64,000 nt of DNA from the NCBI GenBank assembly GCA_023436245.1, contig JAEZJZ010000017.1, positions 1-64,000 of the forward strand, given 5' to 3'. Numbering within the stretch: position 1 is the stretch's first letter; each line of letters opens with the position of its first letter. The notes beneath the pieces are model-generated. The model worked only from the letters and a program-made list of their open reading frames with translations. It was not told the DNA's origin and made no database searches. A program made the position numbers and the translations under genes. This stretch comes from Bacillota bacterium. GTDB lineage: Bacteria; Bacillota; UBA994; UBA5500. This document shows positions 31,920 to 40,744 of the stretch, piece by piece.

Positions 31920-32399
31920 ATGCAAATGCCAACCCACATAGTCGCAGTGGCAGGGCTAATCGTCAATGACCAGGACCAGGTGCTGCTTGTCCTCAACTCG
32001 CGCCGAGGCTGGGAGTTTCCCGGCGGACAGGTGGAGGTCGGCGAGACCTTGATCGAGGCTCTAGAGCGCGAGACCCTGGAGGAGACGGGCATTCAGGTTG
32101 AGGTGGGCCGGCTCGTGGGTATATACTCAAACATCAAGGTAGGGGTGCAGACCGACGGCGTCAGCCCCGTCCCGACCAAAGTGATGCTGGACTTCACCGG
32201 GCGGGCGATAGGCGGCAGCCTGCGGGTGAGCGAGGAGCACCTGGAAGTCGGCTGGTTCAGCCGGGAACAGGCAGCTGAGATGGTCAGCAGCCCCAACCTG
32301 AAGGGCCGTCTGATGGTCATGCTGGCTGATCAGCCGGGAGTGACCTATCGCGCATACAGGACATCGCCTTACGAGGTGTACTCGGACAGGCTAGTCTAG
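31920..32399 (+). CDS. Nudix hydrolase
   Basis: The 159-residue protein has the full Nudix box, G-x5-E-x7-REUxEExGU, as GGQVEVGETLIEALERETLEETGI at about residues 38-61. It hydrolyses a nucleoside diphosphate linked to another group; the substrate cannot be read from sequence. AAGGGAGGG lies upstream of the ATG, and a 7-bp hairpin GGTCGGC/GCCGACC (31870-31889) sits 30 bases before the start. nagB follows after 44 bases, perhaps in the same operon. Confidence 0.9.
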   Translation: MQMPTHIVAVAGLIVNDQDQVLLVLNSRRGWEFPGGQVEVGETLIEALERETLEETGIQVEVGRLVGIYSNIKVGVQTDGVSPVPTKVMLDFTGRAIGGSLRVSEEHLEVGWFSREQAAEMVSSPNLKGRLMVMLADQPGVTYRAYRTSPYEVYSDRLV

Positions 32400-32443
32400 C
32401 ATTGCCTACCGCGTGCGCCACCGCATAGACAGGAGATTGAGAC

Positions 32444-33187
32444 ATGAAGATCATTGAGGCCCCCGACTACCAGAGCATGAGCCGCAAGGCCGCGAACATC
32501 ATCTCAGCACAGGTGATACTCTTTCCGCGTAGCGTGTTAGGGCTGGCTACCGGCTCCACTCCGCTCGGCATCTACCGGCAGTTGATCGACTGGTACGCCA
32601 AGGGAGACATTGACTTTTCTGAAGTGCGGAGCGTCAATCTGGATGAGTACTGCGGACTCTCTCCAGATCATCCGAACAGCTACCATTACTACATGCAGGA
32701 GAACCTCTTTCGGCAGATCAACATCTGGCCCTGCAACGCCCACATCCCGAACGGACTAGCCACGGACATTGCTGCTGAGTGCGCCAGGTACGACCGACTG
32801 GTTGCCGAACTCGGAGGCATTGACCTGCAGCTGCTGGGGATTGGCAACAACGGGCACATCGGCTTCAATGAGCCCGACGAGGATTTCGATAAGATGACCC
32901 ATCAGGTTTGGCTGAAGCCGAGCACCCTTGAGGCCAACTCTCGGCTCTTCGGCAGCATCGATGAAATGCCCCGCTCCGCAATTACCCTCGGGATCAAGGC
33001 GATCATGCAGGCAAAGAAGATTTTGCTGGCGGTGAGCGGCGCCAGTAAAGCCGAGATCCTAGAACGGGCGCTGTTTGGCTCGATCACCCCGCGGGTACCG
33101 GCCTCCATCTTGCAGTTGCATCCGGATCTGACGGTGGTGGCCGACAAGGATGCGCTGGGGGCGGTGTATGCCAAGCACCCAAAGTAG
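32444..33187 (+). CDS. nagB: glucosamine-6-phosphate deaminase
   Basis: The 247-residue protein converts glucosamine-6-phosphate to fructose-6-phosphate and ammonia, the last step of amino-sugar use. It shows LGLATGSTPLGIYRQLI (phosphate loop), VNLDEYCGL with the catalytic Asp, and LGIGNNGHIGFNEP with the His and Glu of the active site. Its length matches NagB of Bacillota and lacks the allosteric C-terminal extension of the enterobacterial enzyme. No nagA or transporter adjoins it, which is unusual for the pathway. AGGAG lies upstream of the ATG. Confidence 0.95.
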   Translation: MKIIEAPDYQSMSRKAANIISAQVILFPRSVLGLATGSTPLGIYRQLIDWYAKGDIDFSEVRSVNLDEYCGLSPDHPNSYHYYMQENLFRQINIWPCNAHIPNGLATDIAAECARYDRLVAELGGIDLQLLGIGNNGHIGFNEPDEDFDKMTHQVWLKPSTLEANSRLFGSIDEMPRSAITLGIKAIMQAKKILLAVSGASKAEILERALFGSITPRVPASILQLHPDLTVVADKDALGAVYAKHPK

Positions 33188-33260
33188 ATAAGTCACACTA
33201 CCGCTAGATGGCTCTGTTACCAAGGCAAATGTTACGCCAATTGGCAGGGTTCTCACTCAG

Positions 33261-33310
33261 TCTGTCGAAATCCAGAGTAGTAGGTCGCAATCTGTCGGAA
33301 TGTGTCGGAA
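33261..33310 (+). promoter_or_regulatory. phased direct repeats upstream of the chemoreceptor gene
   Basis: TCTGTCGAAA at 33261, TCTGTCGGAA at 33291 and TGTGTCGGAA at 33301 are copies of one 10-base word, 30 and 10 bases apart. These intervals equal about three and one DNA turns, so a protein could bind all on one face. The array ends 34 bases before the start codon. No -35/-10 pair is obvious. Confidence 0.35.
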
Positions 33311-33343
33311 CAGATGGGCGACCATAGACGGAGGAGTGAGAGT

Positions 33344-35311
33344 ATGAAAAGCATCAAGTGGCGCCTGTTAACCCCGATTGCCATTGTCGTCAGCATCATG
33401 GTCGTCGTGCTGGCATCTGTCAGCTATGGACTGGCACAGCAGGCCCTGGTTGAGAAGATCGACGAGGCCAATAGCCAGGCGATAGCCGGTCTGCAGAAGA
33501 CAATCAGCGCCAAGTTGGAGAAGTGGACAGCTCAAGTAAGGGTACTGGCGTCCATGCCCGTGGCTCAGACTATGGACTGGAGCCGGTTGTACCCGTATCT
33601 AGAAAAGAACATGGAGCAGTTCACGGATTTTGAGATAGTGTTCCTGGCGGATCGCACGGGGGCATTCAACACAACCTTGCACGCTACGGGCAATATCGGC
33701 GACCGCGACTACTTCGCCCCGGTGATGGCGGGGGAGACAGTGGTTTCGCAGCCGGTCGTCTCCAAGTCCACCAACGAGGCGATCGTGGTCATTGCCTCGC
33801 CGGTACGCAGTCAATCTGGCCAGGTGATTGGGCTGATGGCGGGCACCATTACGTTGACCCGTCTGACAGAACTGGTCAATGAAGTGGAGTTCGGCGCCGG
33901 CGGTTATGCGCTGATGACGGACAGCACGGGTCTGGTGGTTGCTCACCCTGAGGAGGAGAAGGTACTCGCTGCCAACCTGCTGGAGAGCGACGACCAATCC
34001 ATGGTCGCATTGACGCGGCGCATGGTCGCGGGCGAGAGCGGCGTGGAGAACTATACATATGAGAGCGTGAACAAACGGGGGGCCTTCGGCCCGGTGCCGG
34101 AGCTCGGTTGCTCGTTGCTGGCGGTAGTCAATGAATCAGATATGATGGCTCCCGTGAATCGCTTGGCCACGCTGATCGCTCTGGTGGGGATTGCCTCATT
34201 AGCGTTGATCGTCGTCCTGATCTACTTCTTCACCAGTAAGCTGGTGTTGCCGGTGGTGCAGATGGCCAAGCTTAGCGGGGTGGCTGCTGCCGGTGACTTC
34301 ACTCAGTCCTTGGAAATCAATGGTGTTGGTGAAATCGGAGAGTTGGGCACTAACTTCAGCCAGATGGTTGCTGCCATGCGGCAGTTGATCACGCAGGCTG
34401 GGGCGTTGGCCGACAACGTATCCAGTTCGGCCCAGGAGATGGCTGCATCTTCTCAGGAGGCGGGCCAGGTGTCTGACCAGATCGCCCGTACCGTAGAGGA
34501 GTTGGCCCGTGGCGCTGCTGACCAGAGTGCTGCTGCTAGCGACGGTAATGGGTTGGTGGAGTCGATTGTCATGGGCCTCGGTAGTTTGACGGAGACGATG
34601 GGCGAGCTTTCTCAGTTGATTGAGAATGCCACCGGCTCGGTCCAAGTCGGTCTTCAGTCTATCGACAGACAGCAGGTCAAAATGCAGGAGAATGCCTCGA
34701 TGGCACAAGCGGTTGGGACAGCTGTGAACGAACTGGCCAATAAGTCCGAGCACATCGGTTCGATTGTGGAGTCGATCACGCAAATAGCCCGCCAGACAAA
34801 CTTGCTGGCTTTGAACGCCGCAATCGAGGCGGCTCGCGCTGGCGAACAGGGCCGCGGCTTTGCGGTTGTGGCCGAAGAGGTGCGCAGGCTGGCGGAGCAG
34901 TCGGCGACATCGGCCACGCAAATCTCCCAGCTGATCGAAGAGATGCGGGCAGGGGTGGCTCATGCAGTGCATGAAATGGTGCAGGCTGGTCGGGCTGTGG
35001 AGGAACAGAAGCTGGCCGTGGATGAAAGCGCTACTTCGTTCCACGAGATCGCTGACTCAATCAATCGCGTGGAGTCAGTTGCTAGGCAGACTGTGGCCAC
35101 GGCGCAGGAACTCAATCAGCAGGCTGGCGTGGTTGGGGATCGCATCGGTAACATCGCTGCCATTGTGCAGCAAGCAGCGGCAGGAACGGAAGAAGTCTCC
35201 GCGTCGACGGAGGAGCAGACAGCAGCGATGCAGGAACTGGCCGCTCTCTCCAGGACGATGGCGGAACAGGCTGCACAGCTGCAATCGAACATACGTCGTT
35301 TTCGGGTCTAG
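33344..35311 (+). CDS. methyl-accepting chemotaxis protein with dCache sensor
   Basis: The 655-residue receptor has an N-terminal membrane helix (LLTPIAIVVSIMVVVLASVSYGL), an outer double-Cache domain (NIGDRDYFAPVMAG, NEAIVVIASPV, GAGGYALMTDSTGLVVAHP), a second helix (LIALVGIASLALIVVLIYFF), a HAMP segment, and the signalling domain with the conserved tip QTNLLALNAAIEAARAGEQGRGFAVVAEEVRRLAE. It senses a small ligand, probably an amino or organic acid, and signals to CheA. No che or fla genes are in the window. GGAGGAG precedes the ATG at 33344. Confidence 0.95.
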   Translation: MKSIKWRLLTPIAIVVSIMVVVLASVSYGLAQQALVEKIDEANSQAIAGLQKTISAKLEKWTAQVRVLASMPVAQTMDWSRLYPYLEKNMEQFTDFEIVFLADRTGAFNTTLHATGNIGDRDYFAPVMAGETVVSQPVVSKSTNEAIVVIASPVRSQSGQVIGLMAGTITLTRLTELVNEVEFGAGGYALMTDSTGLVVAHPEEEKVLAANLLESDDQSMVALTRRMVAGESGVENYTYESVNKRGAFGPVPELGCSLLAVVNESDMMAPVNRLATLIALVGIASLALIVVLIYFFTSKLVLPVVQMAKLSGVAAAGDFTQSLEINGVGEIGELGTNFSQMVAAMRQLITQAGALADNVSSSAQEMAASSQEAGQVSDQIARTVEELARGAADQSAAASDGNGLVESIVMGLGSLTETMGELSQLIENATGSVQVGLQSIDRQQVKMQENASMAQAVGTAVNELANKSEHIGSIVESITQIARQTNLLALNAAIEAARAGEQGRGFAVVAEEVRRLAEQSATSATQISQLIEEMRAGVAHAVHEMVQAGRAVEEQKLAVDESATSFHEIADSINRVESVARQTVATAQELNQQAGVVGDRIGNIAAIVQQAAAGTEEVSASTEEQTAAMQELAALSRTMAEQAAQLQSNIRRFRV

Positions 35312-35339
35312 CAGGGTCAAACAGCAAAAGAGTGCAGTC

Positions 35340-35375
35340 AGACAGGGGGCAGCCGATGGGCTGTCTCCTGTTTTG
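35340..35375 (+). terminator. probable terminator after the chemoreceptor
   Basis: AGACAGGGGGCAGCC and GGGCTGTCTCCTGT form an imperfect hairpin with a short GAT loop, followed by TTTTG. Confidence 0.65.
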
Positions 35376-35467
35376 TTGCGACGCAGATACGATCTGGAAC
35401 TGTTCTTTACACTGATTTGCCCAGAAATGGCGGTGTATAATGCAGGGGGCAGATGGGAGGGGTAACA

Positions 35468-37213
35468 ATGAACATTCCTGTGAAACAATACATGGCACTA
35501 CTCGCCAGGTACCTACGTCCTCAGCGGAAGCGGGTCGCCTTCCTGGTGGTCCTCATCCTCTGCGGGCTGGTAATGCAACTGGCCAAACCGCAGATTCTGC
35601 GGGTGTTCATTGATACTGCTACCGGCGCCCGAGCTGGGGTCAATCTAGTGGCGACCGCCTTGCTGTTCATGGTGGTAGCTGTCCTCACCCAGGCATTGAC
35701 CGCCTACTCCCGCTACGTGAGCGAGGATGTGGGTTGGACGGCAACCAACCAACTGCGCAACGACTTGGCCACGCATTGCCTCAACCTGGACATGTCCTTC
35801 CACAAGAATCATACCTCGGGTGAGATGATTGAGCGGTTGGACGGTGACGTTACCAAGTTATCCAACTTCTTTTCCCAGCTGGTTGTTGGGATTCTATCCA
35901 ACGTGCTGCTGCTGCTTGGAGCGGTGGTGATGCTGTTCCGGGAAGATACTCTGGTCGGCATCGGCCTTAGCATCTTCGCTGTTTTTTCGGTGGTAGTCCT
36001 CACCTACCTGCGCAACATTGCAGTCCCTTACTGGACAGCCGATCGGCAGAACAGCGGCATGTTTTTTGGATTCTTGGGTGAACACCTGGCCGGTACCGAG
36101 GATATCAAGGCCAATGGGGCCGTGGGCTATGTGATGCACCGTTTCTATCGGCGGTTGCGCGAGTGGCTGCCGGTGGTGCGCAAGGCCTATCTGGCTGGCG
36201 TCACCATGTGGATTGCCACCATCATCACCTTCACGCTGGCCAACGTGATCGCCTTTGGGCTCTGTTGGCATCTTTGGCGCACGCAGGCTATCACCATCGG
36301 CACTGTTTATCTGATCGTCAACTACACCGAGTTGTTGCGTCGACCGATCGAGCAGATCCGCACTCAGATGCAGGAACTGCAGCGAGCCAGCGCCAGCATC
36401 AGTCGCATCAGCGGGTTGCTGCTGATTGAGTCCAAAGTCCAGGATGGCCCGGGAACAGAGTTGCCGGTCGGCCCCCTGGCCGTTGAGCTAGACGATGTCA
36501 GCTTCGGCTACGAAGAGAGCGACACTGTGCTGCAGGGCCTGTCCTTCCATCTGCAGCCAGGTAAGGTGCTGGGGTTACTCGGTCGCACCGGCAGCGGCAA
36601 GACGACTCTAGCCCGGTTACTGCTACGCCTGTATGATCCGACGGCAGGCACCTTGCGCTTCGGCGGGGTTGATGCCCGGGAGGCGAAACTCGGCCATCTT
36701 CGGTCAAGGGTCACCCTGGTTACCCAGGATGTGCAGTTGTTTCAGGCATCCGTGCGGGACAACCTGACCTTCTTCGACCAGCAGATTTCCGATGACAGAA
36801 TTAGCGCAGTGTTGTCGGAGCTCGGCCTGGAAGATTGGCTGCGCTCGCAGCCCAACGGCTTGGACACCGTGCTCGGTTCCGGAGGCAACAGCTTCTCCGC
36901 TGGGGAGGCGCAGTTGCTCGCCTTTGCCCGCTGCTTCCTGGCCGACCCGGCAGTGGTCATCCTGGATGAAGCGTCTTCACGGCTTGACCCGGCCACCGAG
37001 CAGCTGATCGAGCGGGCCATCACCAAGCTGCTCCAGAACCGCACCGGCGTGATCATCGCTCATCGGCTGGAAACTGTCGAGCGCGCTGACGATATCCTTA
37101 TTCTCGAGCATGGCAGTGTGATTGAGCACGGCCCGCGTCTTGAGTTGCTGCACAACCCCGGTTCGCGCTTCAGCCGCTTGCTGCAAACTGGCCTGAAGGA
37201 GTTGCTGGCATGA
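35468..37213 (+). CDS. ABC exporter half-transporter, subunit A
   Basis: The 581-residue protein has six membrane helices (about residues 1-310) and an ATPase domain. Walker A is GRTGSGKTT, Walker B is VVILDEASSRLD with its catalytic glutamate, and the switch His is in IIAHRLE. The signature motif is SFSAGEAQ, not LSGGQ. The next gene, overlapping by 4 bases (ATGA), encodes the partner with the opposite defects. Together they should form a heterodimeric exporter with one working ATP site. The substrate (drug, lipid or peptide) is unknown. The ATG at 35468 has GGGAGGGG upstream. Confidence 0.92.
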   Translation: MNIPVKQYMALLARYLRPQRKRVAFLVVLILCGLVMQLAKPQILRVFIDTATGARAGVNLVATALLFMVVAVLTQALTAYSRYVSEDVGWTATNQLRNDLATHCLNLDMSFHKNHTSGEMIERLDGDVTKLSNFFSQLVVGILSNVLLLLGAVVMLFREDTLVGIGLSIFAVFSVVVLTYLRNIAVPYWTADRQNSGMFFGFLGEHLAGTEDIKANGAVGYVMHRFYRRLREWLPVVRKAYLAGVTMWIATIITFTLANVIAFGLCWHLWRTQAITIGTVYLIVNYTELLRRPIEQIRTQMQELQRASASISRISGLLLIESKVQDGPGTELPVGPLAVELDDVSFGYEESDTVLQGLSFHLQPGKVLGLLGRTGSGKTTLARLLLRLYDPTAGTLRFGGVDAREAKLGHLRSRVTLVTQDVQLFQASVRDNLTFFDQQISDDRISAVLSELGLEDWLRSQPNGLDTVLGSGGNSFSAGEAQLLAFARCFLADPAVVILDEASSRLDPATEQLIERAITKLLQNRTGVIIAHRLETVERADDILILEHGSVIEHGPRLELLHNPGSRFSRLLQTGLKELLA

Positions 37214-39018
37214 AGCATTCTCGTTTGATTTGGCGGTTAATCACTTACCGCCCGTGGCTGTACCTGGCGAACGCATTGGCTTGGACTGCGATTCACACTC
37301 TGCCGGTGCTACCCGGACTCATTTCCAAGGCGTTCTTCGACTCGCTCACCGACGAGGTTGCCGGATTGAACATCTGGACGATCGTCGCCATGCTGGCTGG
37401 CGTCGCCTTGACCCGCGTCTGCTGCATCGTCTTGGGTGCCCTGACTGATTCTAAACACCGCTTTTCCATGAGTGCTTTGCTGCGTCATAACATGCTGCAG
37501 GCAATCCTCCGCCGCCCCGGTTCGCAGGCGATTCCCTGCTCACCCGGTGAGGCGGTCAGCTACTTCCGCGAGGACGCGGAGGCGGCAGAGGATGTGATCT
37601 CTTGGACGGTGGACATGATCGGCAATATTACTTTTTGCCTGGTGGCCGTGGTGGTGCTGATCAGCATCAGTCCTCGCATCACTCTGTTTGTCTTTCTACC
37701 GCTGGTGGCGGTGTTGGTGATCTTCGCGCGCGCCACGCACAAAATTGAGGCCTATCGTCAAGCCAGCCGCGAGGCGACTACTGAAGTAACCGGCTTCATT
37801 GGAGAGGCGTTCGGTTCAGTGCAAGCGTTGCAGGTGGCACGGGCTGAGCAGCACGCCATCCGGCATCTGAAGCTGCTCAACGACAAGCGGCGCCTGCTGA
37901 TGCTGCAGGACAAAGCTTTCAACCTGCTGCTCGATTCGGTAAGCAGCAGCACTGTCTGGATCGGCACCGGGTTCATCCTCATTTTGGCCAGCCAGGCAAT
38001 GCAGCGCGGCGATTTCTCCGTCGGCGATTTTGCGCTGTTTGCTTACTATTTGGACTGGGTTACTGGCGCCTCTGAGTTCTTCGGCTATTTCTTGGCCAGA
38101 TTCAAGCAGACGGCTGTATCCTTCGACCGCATGCTCGAGGTGGCGCCAGGCAGCACGCATGCGGATCTGGTGGTGCACAACCCGCTGCATTTGGAGGGCG
38201 GTTTGCCTGAGGTGGCAGCAACTGCTGCCGCCGGCGACAGTTTCCGTGAACTTGCGGTCAGCGACCTGTCCTTCCGCTATCCCGGCAGCGCCAAGGGCAT
38301 TCATGGCGTGAGTCTGCGCATCCGCCAAGGGGAGTTTGTGGTGGTCACTGGGCGCATCGGCTCAGGCAAGACTACGCTGCTGCGGGCCATCCTCGGCCTG
38401 GTGAATCGTGAATCCGGTGAGATTCTGTGGAATGGTCAGCCGGTGGACGATCCGGGTGGCTTCCTGACCCCGCCCCGGGCCGCCTTCACCTCGCAGATAC
38501 CGATGCTCTTCAGTGACACGGTGCAGGGCAATATCCTGCTCGGTCAAGCTGAAGAGCGAATCGATGTTGCTGCGGCTGTGCATACGGCGGTGCTTGAGCC
38601 CGATCTGGAGCAACTCGAGTTGGGGCTCTCGACTATGGTTGGCAGTCGCGGAGTGAAGCTCTCCGGCGGTCAGGTGCAGCGCGTGGCGGCGGCGAGGATG
38701 TTCGCCCAGAATGCCGACTTGATGGTGTTCGACGATTTATCCTCCGCCCTGGATGTGGAGACAGAACGACTGATGTGGGAGCGGGTGTTTGCCAGGCGGG
38801 ATGCGACCTGCCTGGTCGTCTCGCATCGTCGCGCCGCTCTGAAGCGGGCAGATCACATCGTCGTGCTAAAGGAGGGCGAAGTGATCGACGAGGGCACCTT
38901 GGAAGGCCTGCTGCAGCGTTGCGACGAGATGCGCCTGCTCTGGCGCGGCGACCAGGTTGGAAACGAACAGGAGTTGGAGGCCCTGCGGCAGCTGCGGAGC
39001 GCAGGTGCCGGCGATTAG
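37210..39018 (+). CDS. ABC exporter half-transporter, subunit B
   Basis: The 602-residue protein pairs with the preceding subunit. Six membrane helices are followed by an ATPase domain with Walker A GRIGSGKTT, an intact signature KLSGGQVQR and a Walker B of LMVFDDLSSALD, in which Asp replaces the catalytic glutamate. The switch region is VVSHRRA. So the working site combines the Walker motifs of subunit A with the signature of subunit B, and the other site is degenerate. The C-terminal tail after residue 575 is helical and charged. It starts inside the stop codon of subunit A, so translation is coupled. Confidence 0.92.
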   Translation: MKHSRLIWRLITYRPWLYLANALAWTAIHTLPVLPGLISKAFFDSLTDEVAGLNIWTIVAMLAGVALTRVCCIVLGALTDSKHRFSMSALLRHNMLQAILRRPGSQAIPCSPGEAVSYFREDAEAAEDVISWTVDMIGNITFCLVAVVVLISISPRITLFVFLPLVAVLVIFARATHKIEAYRQASREATTEVTGFIGEAFGSVQALQVARAEQHAIRHLKLLNDKRRLLMLQDKAFNLLLDSVSSSTVWIGTGFILILASQAMQRGDFSVGDFALFAYYLDWVTGASEFFGYFLARFKQTAVSFDRMLEVAPGSTHADLVVHNPLHLEGGLPEVAATAAAGDSFRELAVSDLSFRYPGSAKGIHGVSLRIRQGEFVVVTGRIGSGKTTLLRAILGLVNRESGEILWNGQPVDDPGGFLTPPRAAFTSQIPMLFSDTVQGNILLGQAEERIDVAAAVHTAVLEPDLEQLELGLSTMVGSRGVKLSGGQVQRVAAARMFAQNADLMVFDDLSSALDVETERLMWERVFARRDATCLVVSHRRAALKRADHIVVLKEGEVIDEGTLEGLLQRCDEMRLLWRGDQVGNEQELEALRQLRSAGAGD

Positions 39019-39056
39019 CAAGCAAGAAGGGGCCGTCGCAATAGTACCCCATGAAC

Positions 39057-39094
39057 AGCGCAAGAGAGACGACGACTGTCGTCTCTCTTGCGCT
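39057..39094. terminator. 17-bp perfect hairpin
   Basis: AGCGCAAGAGAGACGAC, GACT loop, GTCGTCTCTCTTGCGCT. It ends the ABC exporter operon and lies between convergent genes; no T-run follows. Confidence 0.75.
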
Positions 39095-39135
39095 TACGTG
39101 CACAAACGTTCTCCATAAGTTGCGATGGCGCAAGC

Positions 39136-39204
39136 GCGGGGCGCATGCATGCGCCCCCTACGGGGCCGGGATATGTTCGTAGGGGCGCCATGCATGGCGC
39201 CCGC
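39136..39204. repeat. facing pair of CATGCATG palindromes (copies 7 and 8)
   Basis: Reverse copy 39136-39161 (GCGGGGCGCATGCATGC...) and forward copy 39179-39204 (GTAGGGGCGCCATGCATGG...), 17 bases apart, with the CCCCTAC/GTAGGGG ends facing. The forward copy is identical to copy 4 at 24319. It lies between convergent genes. Confidence 0.85.
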
Positions 39205-39248
39205 TTGACGACGAGCTTTTTGCGACAGCCACTATTGGCTACTTCTGC

Positions 39249-39989
39249 TTATCTGGCTGTTGTTCTTAAGAACCGGATTAGATTCTCATACACCTGCTCC
39301 TGCATCAACTCCACCGACACTCCCTTGATCGCCGCTGCCTCTGCCAGTGTCGCACGCAGCACGTCGGGAACGTCGTTCAGCGTGCAAGGCTGGTCCAGTG
39401 CCCAGGTGACGGCGCCGGTGCCGTCAGTTTCTGTGAGCAGCCGGTTGAGGGGCACCTGACGGCAGACCTCGCGCACGGCGGGGTTTTGCTGGATGTCCGG
39501 TCCGAGGGTGAAGTAGCAGCCGAGGTCAATGTACCCGGGCAGATGCTCCGGCGGGCCGGAGTACCAGTGTACGATCGTCTGAGGCGGTGTGTGTTGCTGC
39601 AGCAGTTGCAGGATCTCAGCCTCGGCGCCTTTGGTGTGCAGCATCACCGGTTTCCGCAGTTGCACCGCCAACTCCAGTTGGTGCAGAAAGACGGCGCGTT
39701 GTCGGTCGAGCGGGGTGGTGGCCCAGACGGTGTCCAGGCCAATCTCCCCGATGATTTGTGCTTGGTGCAGCCAGGCATCCATGACGTCCTCCGGGAAGTC
39801 GGCTGCGTACCAAGGATGCAGGCCGAAGGTGGGGATGATGCGCTCTGAGCAGCGCGCGAGGTCGGCCACCAGCTGGCACTGGTCCGGGCGGGTGGCGGCC
39901 ACCAGTTGCCAGAGCCCGCGCCCAGCGAGCGTGGCGGCCGCGGCGTGCTGCGCGGGGTCGATATGGGTATGGGCATCCACAAGCTTCAT
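39249..39989 (-). CDS. TatD-like metal-dependent hydrolase in the thiamine operon
   Basis: The 246-residue protein is a TatD-family TIM-barrel hydrolase: DAHTHID (first metal pair), IIGEIGLDTV (Glu ligand), VMLHTKGAEAE (His), IVHWYSG (His, where TatD has HCFSG) and LLTETDG (Asp). It starts 2 bases after the thiZ-like gene and is the last gene behind the TPP riboswitch, so it should be expressed when thiamine is short. TatD proteins are usually DNases or unassigned hydrolases; this one may act on a thiamine precursor taken up by the transporter (inference from context only). Confidence 0.85.
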   Translation of the reverse strand: MKLVDAHTHIDPAQHAAAATLAGRGLWQLVAATRPDQCQLVADLARCSERIIPTFGLHPWYAADFPEDVMDAWLHQAQIIGEIGLDTVWATTPLDRQRAVFLHQLELAVQLRKPVMLHTKGAEAEILQLLQQHTPPQTIVHWYSGPPEHLPGYIDLGCYFTLGPDIQQNPAVREVCRQVPLNRLLTETDGTGAVTWALDQPCTLNDVPDVLRATLAEAAAIKGVSVELMQEQVYENLIRFLRTTAR

Positions 39990-39991
39990 CG

Positions 39992-40732
39992 CTATTCCTC
40001 CAGTGCTTGGTGCACTTTATGCTTGACTGAACCCATGGTCAGCAGCCAATCCCAGGTGCGCCCGGCGGGCGGGTGGGGGATGTCCACGGTCAGGGCGATC
40101 CGCGCGGGCCGTTTGGACAGCACATAGATGCGGTCCGAGAGATAGACAGCCTCGTCGATGTCGTGGGTGACCAACACGATGGTGCGGCCAAGGCGCGATC
40201 GCAGTTCGGCCAGCCAGGTCTGCAGGCGCTGCCGGGTGATCGCATCCAGAGCGCCGAACGGTTCGTCCAGCAGCAACACCTCAGCCTCTGAGAGCACTGT
40301 GCGCAGGAAAGCGGCTCGCTGGCGCATTCCGCCGGAGAGCTGATCGGGATATTTGCCCTCGTAGCCAGCTAGGCCAAACTCTGGGAAGTAGCCGGCCGCC
40401 CGTTCGCGTGCTGCCGGCTTGGCCACTTTGCGCAGGATGAGTGGCAGACAGACGTTATCCAGTACTGTGCGCCAGGGCATCAGTAGGTCCTCCTGCGGCA
40501 TATAGGCGAAGTGGCTGGAAATGCCGCTGAGGGGCTGATCGCGCAGCAACACCTCGCCGCGAGCGCCCGGCAGCAGCCCAGCCAAGATGTTCAGCAGGGT
40601 GCTCTTGCCGCAACCGGACGGTCCGAGGACGCTGATGAACGCACCGGCAGGTGCCGCAAAGCTGATCTTGTCCAGCACCTGCTCGCCCGCGTAGGCGAAG
40701 CTGAGGTCTCGCACCTGCAAGTCCATGCTCAC
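39992..40732 (-). CDS. thiZ: ThiZ-type ABC transporter ATPase
   Basis: The 246-residue ATPase belongs to the nitrate/sulfonate/taurine-type importers: Walker A GPSGCGKST, Q-loop MPQEDLLMPWRT, signature LSGGMRQR, Walker B VLLLDEPFGALD and switch LVTHDIDEA. The riboswitch upstream and the Thi5/NMT1-like binding protein make it the energy subunit of a hydroxymethylpyrimidine-precursor importer. The GTG at 40732 has AGGAGG 8 bases upstream; ATG 40726 is an alternative. Confidence 0.9.
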   Translation of the reverse strand: MSMDLQVRDLSFAYAGEQVLDKISFAAPAGAFISVLGPSGCGKSTLLNILAGLLPGARGEVLLRDQPLSGISSHFAYMPQEDLLMPWRTVLDNVCLPLILRKVAKPAARERAAGYFPEFGLAGYEGKYPDQLSGGMRQRAAFLRTVLSEAEVLLLDEPFGALDAITRQRLQTWLAELRSRLGRTIVLVTHDIDEAVYLSDRIYVLSKRPARIALTVDIPHPPAGRTWDWLLTMGSVKHKVHQALEE

Positions 40733-40744
40733 TCGAACAGCCTC

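Noticed and set aside
31673..31969. 98-codon frame between the DUF1980 and Nudix genes
   Set aside because: It translates a terminator hairpin and a dispersed repeat and overlaps the Nudix gene in another frame.
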